From Gordonibacter sp. 28C (lineage in GTDB: Bacteria; Actinomycetota; Coriobacteriia; Coriobacteriales; Eggerthellaceae), in NCBI RefSeq assembly GCF_003339845.1, contig NZ_PPTR01000018.1, positions 1-49,692 on the forward strand: 49,692 nt of DNA, written 5' to 3'. Under the pieces are notes generated by a model. It worked only from the letters and a program-made list of their open reading frames with translations. It searched no databases and was not told where the DNA came from. Shown here one piece after another: positions 43,694-49,692 of this stretch. The translations under genes were made by a program, and so were the position numbers. Every line of letters begins with the position of its first letter. Positions within the stretch are counted from its first letter, which is position 1.

Positions 43694-44911
43694 CTAGTCC
43701 TCGCGCCAGATGGGCATGCTCATGCAGCGTGGGCCGCCACGGCCGCGGGACAGCTCGGCGGAGGGGATCACGACGAGCTTGATGCCCTTCTCCTCGAGCA
43801 CGGCGTTCGTCACGTCGTTGCGCTCGTACACGCAAACCACGCCCGGAGCGATGCACAGCGTGTTGCTGCCGTCGTTCCACTGCTCGCGCTCGGCCGCGAT
43901 GCGGTCGCCGCCGCCGCAGGGGATGAGCTCGACCGGATGGCCCATGTAGGTCTCCAGGATGCTCTCCAGCTTGCCGGACGTCTCCTTGACCTTGATGCCG
44001 TCGCCTTCCGGCGTGATCTCGAAGACGGTCAGCGGGCCCATGATGCCCGGATGGATGGTGAACTTGTCCGTGTCGATCTGCGTGAACACGGTGTCGAGGT
44101 GCATCATGGCGCGATTGTTCGGGATGTTGAACGCCAGGATGGTGTCGATGGGGCTGGTGTCGTCGTTGAAGATGTTGTGGGCCAACGCGTCGATGGCGTC
44201 GGGCTCGGTGCGCTGCGAGATGCCCACGGCGAGCACGTGCTCGTTGATGTTGAGGATGTCGCCGCCCTCGATGTGGAACGTGTTGTAGCGGCTGTAGTAC
44301 TGCGGAACGTCCTTGAAGTCCGGATGGTACTCGAAGATGTACTCGCCGTAGATCGTCTCGCGGTTGCGCGTGACGGAGTACATGCGGTTGATGGACACGC
44401 CGTTGCCGATCATGGCGAAGTTGTCGCGCGTGAAGTACAGGTTCGGCATGGGGGCCACGACCATCTTGGAGGCCTCGGAGACCAGGTCGACCAACGAGTT
44501 GGACTTGTCGGTGTGAAGCTCGGTGAGGTTGATGCCCTCCATGGTCTTCAGCACGAGGTCCTTGTTGTTGGGATAGTTGTCGTTCAGGTAGTCGAAGATG
44601 ATCTTCTGGTAGCGGTCCGTGCGGATGCCGGCCTCTTCGATGAACTGCTTCAGGAACGACTCGCGCACATCGGGGTTCTGGTCGAGCACCTCGGTCATGA
44701 GGTCCTCGAGGTACACGACCTCCACGCCGTTGTCGCGCAGAGCCTGGGCGAACGCGTCGTGCTCCTCCTGGGCGACCTTCAGGAACGGGATGTCGTCGAA
44801 CAGCAGCTCTTCGAGCGTGTTCGGCGTCAGGTTCAGAAGCTCACGGCCCGGGCGGTGCAGCAGGACTCGCTTCAAAGGCTTGATCTCGCTTTTAACGTTG
44901 ACACCAGCCAT
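43694..44911 (-). CDS. arcA: Arginine deiminase
   Basis: 405 residues from the ATG at 44911 (AAGGAGGG upstream); an in-frame extension to 45031 has no ribosome site. Guanidino-group hydrolase motifs: LHRPGREL at the start, YFTRDNFAMIGNG, FHIEGGDIL with the catalytic His and acidic residues, and near the end RGGPRCMSMPIWRED with the nucleophile Cys396. It turns arginine into citrulline and ammonia, first step of the pathway. First gene of the operon. The 537 bases between it and the tRNA hold no gene and no operator I can name. Confidence 0.97.
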   Translation of the reverse strand: MAGVNVKSEIKPLKRVLLHRPGRELLNLTPNTLEELLFDDIPFLKVAQEEHDAFAQALRDNGVEVVYLEDLMTEVLDQNPDVRESFLKQFIEEAGIRTDRYQKIIFDYLNDNYPNNKDLVLKTMEGINLTELHTDKSNSLVDLVSEASKMVVAPMPNLYFTRDNFAMIGNGVSINRMYSVTRNRETIYGEYIFEYHPDFKDVPQYYSRYNTFHIEGGDILNINEHVLAVGISQRTEPDAIDALAHNIFNDDTSPIDTILAFNIPNNRAMMHLDTVFTQIDTDKFTIHPGIMGPLTVFEITPEGDGIKVKETSGKLESILETYMGHPVELIPCGGGDRIAAEREQWNDGSNTLCIAPGVVCVYERNDVTNAVLEEKGIKLVVIPSAELSRGRGGPRCMSMPIWRED

Positions 44912-45424
44912 TGCAACCCTCCTTTTCTTTATGCATTTTCCAGATTTTCGGACTCGAGGGCAGCCGTTGCGCACCGTCTGCCCGTTCGATAGGGCCAAAA
45001 TCTCACGGTTCGATTCGAATTGCAACCACATTTTCGCAACAAAATCGTACCCCGTTTGATATCGGGTGCTTTTTCGGTGAGCGGTTGCTTTTGACTACCC
45101 TCAAATTCACCGTTCCTTCACATTTGCTTTACTGCAACAGAGTGCTGAATCGAACGAAACGTCGCTTTTTGCGCCCCGGGACAAGAGGTTCCTCCCCCGT
45201 TTCGACGCAAGCTGATAAATTGGAATGCATAAACGGGGTCAAACATGCATTTCTGGCGCAAACGGCTCATCGATGGGCTGGCAGCTGGGAGCGCCTGCGG
45301 GGCGCGCATGCGCCGCCTCCGGACGTCGTGCAGCCAAAATGTAGTTTTTCACGTGCGGTTTCTCCGCAGGGAATAGTTCGGGAACCTTTCCCGTCTCCCC
45401 CATATGCGCGAAGGCGTTTTACGG

Positions 45425-45430
45425 TATAAT
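45425..45430 (+). promoter_or_regulatory. -10 box of the tRNA-Arg gene
   Basis: TATAAT 18 bases before the tRNA, inside the palindrome CGGTAT-A-ATACCG (45423-45435). No recognisable -35 lies 17 bases upstream. Confidence 0.5.
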
Positions 45431-45448
45431 ACCGGTGCTGAATCAAAC

Positions 45449-45524
45449 GCGCTCGTGGCTCAATGGATAGAGCAACGGACTTCTAATCCGTCGGTTGCAG
45501 GTTCGAGTCCTGCCGGGCGCACCA
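45449..45524 (+). tRNA. tRNA-Arg, anticodon TCT
   Basis: 76 bases with encoded CCA. Acceptor GCGCTCG pairs with CGGGCGC (one T-G). The anticodon stem ACGGA/TCCGT holds the loop CTTCTAA with anticodon TCT, reading AGA (and AGG by wobble). The T arm GCAGG-TTCGAGT-CCTGC is standard. It reads the rare AGA codons in this GC-rich genome. tRNA 3' ends are common integration sites, but no second copy of the 3' end was seen nearby. Confidence 0.96.
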
Positions 45525-45533
45525 GTACGAGCC

Positions 45534-45565
45534 AGCCGCGTCCCTTTAGGGATGCGGCTTTTTTA
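45534..45565 (+). terminator. Terminator of tRNA-Arg
   Basis: AGCCGC-G-TCCC pairs with GGGA-T-GCGGCT around a TTTA loop, followed by six T bases, 10 bases after the tRNA. Confidence 0.9.
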
Positions 45566-45570
45566 ATGTT

Positions 45571-45600
45571 TTGACAAAAAACAAAATATTTTATCATAAT
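45571..45600 (+). promoter_or_regulatory. Strong promoter-like site TTGACA-N18-CATAAT
   Basis: Perfect -35 and near-consensus -10 in an unusually AT-rich stretch directly after the tRNA terminator. The nearest gene starts 260 bases on (45860), so it implies a long leader or an unannotated small RNA. I see no conserved structure or open frame in 45601-45859. Confidence 0.5.
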
Positions 45601-45859
45601 TTTATATTTTATGGTGCAAAATTTGAAAATTAGTTGCCCGCTGTTCGCACTCCCGAAAGCTTGCCCGACCCGATTCGGTGCGCGAGGGACCCGTCGGCTC
45701 GCCTCGACGGCGCCATCATTTTTCCTTAATAAAATGAACTGCTCTTAAACGATTTGCCTGTTGAGCGCAAAATAAGGCGGATTATCGATTATGATTAAGC
45801 TTCCGTTCATATAGTTATCGCCGAAGCCTTCTTTGCGAGCGATAAGGAAAGGAACGCCC

Positions 45860-46099
45860 ATGCCTTACCTGGAAGACCACACCCTCTATTACAAGAAGTC
45901 GTGCCCGTACTGTCAGAAGGTGCTGCGGTTCATGCAGGACAACAAGATCAACTTGGACATGCGCGACACGCTCCAACCCGGAAACCAGAACGACCTCATC
46001 CGCATCGGCGGCAAGAAGCAGGTGCCCTGCCTCGTGGTGGGCGGGAAGCCGATGTACGAATCGGACGACATCATCGCGTACCTGCGGGGGAAAGCCTAG
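45860..46099 (+). CDS. Glutaredoxin-like thiol-disulfide protein
   Basis: 79 residues, ATG at 45860 with AAGGAAAGG upstream. Thioredoxin fold with active site SCPYCQKV (Cys14, Cys17), cis-Pro in QVPCL and the C-terminal GKPMYESDDIIAYL typical of glutaredoxin / GST-N proteins. It probably reduces disulfides or binds Fe-S. Intracellular. It stands alone, with a hairpin after it. Confidence 0.9.
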   Translation: MPYLEDHTLYYKKSCPYCQKVLRFMQDNKINLDMRDTLQPGNQNDLIRIGGKKQVPCLVVGGKPMYESDDIIAYLRGKA

Positions 46100-46130
46100 C
46101 CCCTTCCCCGCCATCGGTTTTCAGTTCGCA

Positions 46131-46152
46131 GCAACCCGCGCAAGCGGGTTGC
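46131..46152 (+). terminator. Hairpin after the glutaredoxin gene
   Basis: GCAACCCGC pairs perfectly with GCGGGTTGC around GCAA, 31 bases after the stop. T tail weak (TCTCT). It probably ends the glutaredoxin transcript and separates it from the convergent LysR gene. Confidence 0.65.
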
Positions 46153-46206
46153 TCTCTATGCGCGGAAAGCGGCGCACAGCGCCGCGAAGCCGCAACCCAA
46201 GAGGCG

Positions 46207-47115
46207 TCATGCTCTAAGGCGCGTGGCGGATTCCCGAGCGCAGTTCGCCACGTACGCGGCGAACTCCTCTTCGCGCTCGCCCAGGCCGCGGATCCCGAGG
46301 CGGGACACGCCGAAGCCCCAGGAACAGCCCTCCATCGGCACGGCCACCACGTCGTCGCTTCCGTTGAACACCTCGAGCTTGGCCAGATGCGGCAACGTGA
46401 AGCCCACGCCGCCGCCGTGCAGCACGAACTCGTAGATCCAGAATATCTCGGAGTGCTCGACTATGGCGGGCTGGCCGAGCCCCTCGCCCTCGAAGCGCCG
46501 GCACAGCTGCTGGCAGCACTTGAACTCGCGGCCGGGTATGGCGATGCGCCGGTCCGCGAGGTCGCGCACGCCGATGGACGCCTTCGCGGCCAGCGGGTCG
46601 TCGCGGCGCACCCAGTACAGCACGGGCGACGAGTACAGCTCGCGGGTGGCGAAGTCTCCCCCGGCAGGCGTTATGGTGAGCGCCAGGTCGTACAGGCCGT
46701 CGCGCACGACGGCCTCGCACAGGGAGTCGGGCAGCTCGTTGAGCGTGATGGACACGTCCGGGTGCTGGGCGGCGAAGCCGTTCGGGAAGTCGGGGCCGAG
46801 CAGCCCCGGCACCCCCAGCGCGGACGCCACGCGGATCTCCACGTAGCCGCTCGAGGCGATGCGCTCGAAGGCGGCCTGCAGCATGTTGCGCTCGACCTGC
46901 ATGTGCTTGGCGTACTCGTAGAACTCGTGCGCGTAGGGCGTGGGGCGCCGCGTGCCGTCGCCTTCGGTGGCGAACAGCGGGACGCCCAGCTCGCGTTCGA
47001 GATTGTGGATGGCTTTCGTAAAGCCCTGAGGCGACATGGGCACTTTGGCGGCGGCCGCGCTGAAGCTCGGCGAGTCGTACGCCAAGATGAAGTAGTCGCA
47101 CTTGTCGTTCAGCAT
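46207..47115 (-). CDS. LysR-family transcriptional regulator
   Basis: 302 residues, ATG at 47115 with GGAGGGG upstream. The winged HTH at residues 8-65 (SFSAAAAKVPMSPQGFTKAI, LERELGVPLF) is followed by a substrate-binding domain of periplasmic-protein type (from about residue 92). A long acidic, Gly-rich stretch (ATEGDGTRRPT) replaces the usual wing residues. It is divergent from the flavin reductase at 47366 with a palindrome between (47211-47227), the standard LysR arrangement, so that gene is the likely target and its substrate the likely co-inducer. Confidence 0.92.
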   Translation of the reverse strand: MLNDKCDYFILAYDSPSFSAAAAKVPMSPQGFTKAIHNLERELGVPLFATEGDGTRRPTPYAHEFYEYAKHMQVERNMLQAAFERIASSGYVEIRVASALGVPGLLGPDFPNGFAAQHPDVSITLNELPDSLCEAVVRDGLYDLALTITPAGGDFATRELYSSPVLYWVRRDDPLAAKASIGVRDLADRRIAIPGREFKCCQQLCRRFEGEGLGQPAIVEHSEIFWIYEFVLHGGGVGFTLPHLAKLEVFNGSDDVVAVPMEGCSWGFGVSRLGIRGLGEREEEFAAYVANCARESATRLRA

Positions 47116-47210
47116 GCAGGACCCCTCCCGTCCCCTCCTGAGCGCTTTCGTGCAGCCTCCCCATTATACGCCACCCCCTGGAAGACCGCTTGTATCCAAC
47201 CGGTTCAACC

Positions 47211-47227
47211 TTGAGCTTTTCGCTCAA
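47211..47227. promoter_or_regulatory. LysR-type operator TTGAGC-TTTTC-GCTCAA
   Basis: A perfect 6-bp inverted repeat with a 5-base centre, fitting a T-N11-A core. It is 96 bases from the regulator start and 139 from the reductase start, where LysR proteins bind. The rest of the divergent gap holds nothing else of note. Confidence 0.6.
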
Positions 47228-47365
47228 CCCGAAACCGTTGCGGGCCGGCGCGGCGAAGGCACATACTGCACCCAAGCCGCAGGAGGGCGGCTGCCCGCAG
47301 GGGTGCCGGGACGGCGCGGGGCGTCGGATCGGCGATCGCGGGGCATTTCGTCAAGGAGGTTACCC

Positions 47366-49078
47366 ATGTTCGAGAAAACGCAGAACCTGAGCAGGCGGTC
47401 GTTCCTCGCAGGCGCCGGCGTGCTCACGGCCGGCATAGCCGGCGGAGCGCTCGTCGGCTGCTCGCCGAAGGAGACCGAGCCGAAGGCCGGCGAGGCCGAG
47501 CCCGCCGCGACGGGCGCCGCCGAGGGAACCCAGGCGACCGACGCCATCTGGAGCATCCCCGAACTGGGCGAGCCGAAGGAGACCATCCAGGCCGACGTGT
47601 GCATCGTGGGCGCGGGCGGCACGGGCACGGCGGCGGCCATCCAGGCCATCGACCTGGGCCTGAAGCCGGTCGTCATCGAGCGTTTGAACGGCTACGGCGG
47701 ATCGTTCATCGGCACCGAGGGCATGACGGGCCTCGAGACGCACTTCACCGAGGCCGACGGCGGCGTGACGTTCGCCGGCGCGTACAACCCCAACGCCCCC
47801 TACGGCGTGAAGAACGCCATAAACACCTGCCTGAACTTCCACCACTGGATCCCCCAGCACAAGCTCTACGAGAACTTCTTCGGGCAGACGGCCGAGACCA
47901 TCGACTGGCTCGAGAGCCACGGCATCGAGTTCGAGGGCAACATCTCCATCGGCGTGGGCCCGAAGGTGTGGCACGTCTACGACAAGGGCGACAACGCCAG
48001 CCCCGGCGGCTACTTCATGCAGTGCTTCGGCAAGGAGGCCGACAAGCTGGGCGTGGAGGCGCGCTTCAACACGCTCGGCCGCAAGATAGTCATGGAGAAC
48101 GGCAAGGTGGCGGGGCTTCTGGCCGAGACGGACAAAGGCGACGTCATCAAGGTGGAGGCGCCCGTCGTCATCGTGGGCACCGGCGGCTACGCGAACAACT
48201 CCGACATGCTCTACAGCGTGTCGGAGACGAAGAACGCCAACATCCAGGCGCTCGGCATGGACTGCCGCGACGGCGACGGCCTGAAGATGGCCAAGGACGC
48301 CGGCGCCGAGTTCGCCGAGGGGCTGGGCACGGTCATGTGGTGCGGCCCGGTCACCATCGGCGCCGTGACGGCCACGTGGACAACCGACGCGTACTCCGCC
48401 GGCGTGCAGCCCACCCTCTGGCTCAACGAGAAGGGCGAGCGCTTCTGCAAGGAGGACCTCTGGCTCGACGACTTCGCGGGCGCGGGCATCTGCGTGCGCA
48501 ACCAGGAGAAGACGTTCGCGCTGTTCACCGAAGCCGACATGAAGCGCTGGGAGACGGACGGGCCCGACGGGCAGGTGTTCTCGTTCGGCACGCCCGGAAC
48601 CCCGCTTGCGAAGGCGCGCGAGGTGCTGGAGAAGGCCGAGGGCTGCCACGTGGGCGACTCGATCGAGGCCGTGTGCAAGGAGGTCGGGCTCGACGCCGCG
48701 GCCGTGCAGGCGACCGTCGACCAGTACAACGGCTACTGCGACGCCGCCGCGGGCCTGGACGGCGACGACCCCAGCGCCGACGAGGAGTTCGGCAAGCGCG
48801 CCAAGTACCTGCACAAGATGGACGCGGGCCCCTACTGGCTCTGCGAGACGGCCGACGGCTTCTACACCACGTGCGGCGGTATCAAGGTAAATGAGAAGAT
48901 CCAGGTTCTGGACGCCGACGGCCAGGTCATCCCCGGCTTGTACGCGGGCGGCTCCGACGCGGGCGGCCTGTACGGCGATTCCTACGACGTGAAGTTCGCC
49001 CCCGGCTCGCAGGCCGCATGGGCCGTGAACTCCGGGCGCTTGGCCGTGAAGGACGCCAAGGAGTACCTGGGCAAGTAA
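47366..49078 (+). CDS. Tat-exported lipoprotein flavin reductase, fumarate-reductase-like (FAD_binding_2)
   Basis: 570 residues, ATG at 47366 with AAGGAGG upstream. A Tat signal NLSRRSFLAGAGVLTAG is followed by GALVGC, a lipobox-like end, so it is probably folded before export and lipid-anchored outside. FAD-binding VCIVGAGGTGTAAAIQAID (about residue 75), APVVIVGTGGYANNS and LYAGGSDAGGLYGDSYDVKF are the flavoprotein blocks of the fumarate/urocanate reductase family. No heme-binding CxxCH and no FMN-carrier domain are present, so it needs a partner electron donor. The organic acceptor is unknown; many Eggerthellaceae carry large sets of such enzymes, each with its own regulator. Confidence 0.9.
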   Translation: MFEKTQNLSRRSFLAGAGVLTAGIAGGALVGCSPKETEPKAGEAEPAATGAAEGTQATDAIWSIPELGEPKETIQADVCIVGAGGTGTAAAIQAIDLGLKPVVIERLNGYGGSFIGTEGMTGLETHFTEADGGVTFAGAYNPNAPYGVKNAINTCLNFHHWIPQHKLYENFFGQTAETIDWLESHGIEFEGNISIGVGPKVWHVYDKGDNASPGGYFMQCFGKEADKLGVEARFNTLGRKIVMENGKVAGLLAETDKGDVIKVEAPVVIVGTGGYANNSDMLYSVSETKNANIQALGMDCRDGDGLKMAKDAGAEFAEGLGTVMWCGPVTIGAVTATWTTDAYSAGVQPTLWLNEKGERFCKEDLWLDDFAGAGICVRNQEKTFALFTEADMKRWETDGPDGQVFSFGTPGTPLAKAREVLEKAEGCHVGDSIEAVCKEVGLDAAAVQATVDQYNGYCDAAAGLDGDDPSADEEFGKRAKYLHKMDAGPYWLCETADGFYTTCGGIKVNEKIQVLDADGQVIPGLYAGGSDAGGLYGDSYDVKFAPGSQAAWAVNSGRLAVKDAKEYLGK

Positions 49079-49135
49079 CCGACAGCCCCTCCCCTCGCGC
49101 CGCCGCACCCCTCCCCCCGCGACGGCGCATGCGCG

Positions 49136-49173
49136 AAACGCGGCCCCGCCTGGTTGGCGGGGCCGCGTTTTTC
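49136..49173 (+). terminator. Terminator of the flavin reductase
   Basis: A perfect 15-bp stem (49136-49150 with 49156-49170) around a 5-base loop, then TTTTT-like run, 57 bases after the stop. Confidence 0.93.
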
Positions 49174-49263
49174 TCGGGGCGGTCCGAAACCGGAAACGTC
49201 CGGCTTTTTCAAGTTTCGCGCAACGTCAGCTGCAAATCTACGAACGTATGTATCATATACGGT

Positions 49264-49521
49264 ATGAAGAAGTACGTGAAAGTCATATCGTCCACCGACG
49301 AGCACGGCAAGGTCGAGCCCCGTAGGATAATCATGGGGCGTCGACGGTGGGACGTGAAGGTACTCGACTCGCATCCCCTGCGCGACCGGCACGGCACCGG
49401 CACGCAGTACCACATAGCGATAAACGGCGAGCACTACACCAACCTCTACTACGAGGTGCCCTATCAGCACAGCGACCCGCCCAAATGGTACGTGCACCTG
49501 AAAAGCCCCGACCTGGACTAG
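49264..49521 (+). CDS. Small conserved hypothetical protein
   Basis: 85 residues, ATG at 49264. KYVKVISSTDEHGKVEPRRI, a GRRRWDVKVLDSH stretch and the C-terminal PPKWYVHLKSPDLD fit a family of short beta-rich proteins with the pattern (V)xPxxIxWxxxxxxVxxVLD ... YxxxIxGxxxxLxxE ... WYV. I cannot name a function. No ribosome site is visible; the region just before the start is AT-rich (ATGTATCATATACGGT) and could place the promoter so close that the message is nearly leaderless. The frame is intact and its composition is gene-like. Confidence 0.6.
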   Translation: MKKYVKVISSTDEHGKVEPRRIIMGRRRWDVKVLDSHPLRDRHGTGTQYHIAINGEHYTNLYYEVPYQHSDPPKWYVHLKSPDLD

Positions 49522-49692
49522 TCGGGGAAAGGCTTCACGATGTTGCATTCGAGAGGCTGGCGTAAAAGACGATATGAGTAGAGCATTGGGAGCCCCTTGC
49601 TCGTGCCGTCTTTGATTTTCCGCGGATCGGGGCCGACAATGGTCGTGTCGTATAAAACCGGCAGCCGGCCAGGTTGCCACACGCACGGAAGG
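49522..49692. other. No supported gene at the window end
   Basis: I see no clear gene in these 171 bases. One plus-strand frame opens at an ATG at 49639 (MVVSYKTGSRPG) and stays open to the end, but 18 codons without a ribosome site are too little to call. Confidence 0.4.

Noticed and set aside
45449-45524. tRNA-Arg as integration site of a genomic island
   Set aside because: No integrase and no second copy of the tRNA 3' end in the following sequence; the genes beyond look native.

Overview
The window is GC-rich, densely coded DNA that looks like a chromosome of an anaerobic gut actinobacterium of the Eggerthellaceae (Eggerthella or Gordonibacter type). This is inferred from gene content: paired molybdopterin oxidoreductases with small Fe-S partners, OFA-like MFS carriers, a Tat-exported flavin reductase with a LysR regulator, a full arginine deiminase operon and a giant Cna-B surface protein. 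No 16S gene or other species marker is present.

Layout. 1-1179: start of an IS1595-like transposase cut by the window edge, then a palindromic, MITE-like repeat region. 1180-4429: a flavodoxin-type reductase, then an ECF sigma factor translationally coupled to a large single-span membrane protein, probably its anti-sigma factor. 4460-17328: an accessory island of visibly lower GC, bracketed by two decayed copies of one IS1182-like element in opposite orientation. It holds two molybdoenzyme modules. Module 1, on the minus strand, is oxidoreductase, ferredoxin, MFS and MFS. Module 2, on the plus strand, is oxidoreductase, ferredoxin, zinc-ribbon protein and a resolvase-fold protein. Between them lie three TetR-type paralogues and a tiny Cys-rich protein. 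The motif GTGACA-N12-TGTCA(A/C) occurs in both control regions. The enzymes have no export signal, so I infer that substrates enter through the MFS carriers and are reduced in the cytoplasm, perhaps in catechol-dehydroxylase-like chemistry, with TetR-type substrate sensing.

17374-22967: a BceAB-like ABC transporter divergent from its OmpR-type two-component system. 22974-24525: DegV and a DUF1836 regulator, divergent around a palindromic operator. 24657-28579: an Na+/H+ antiporter and argS. 28804-29241: a GNAT acetyltransferase, followed by a perfect 29-bp inverted repeat. 29409-39230: a 3273-residue adhesin with about 17 Cna-B-like repeats. 39770-44911: arginine deiminase operon in the order arcA, argF, arcC, YfcC-type carrier. 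45449-45524: tRNA-Arg(TCT). 45860-49078: a glutaredoxin-like protein, and a LysR regulator divergent from a Tat lipoprotein flavin reductase. 49264-49521: a small conserved hypothetical protein. The last 170 bases hold no gene I can support.
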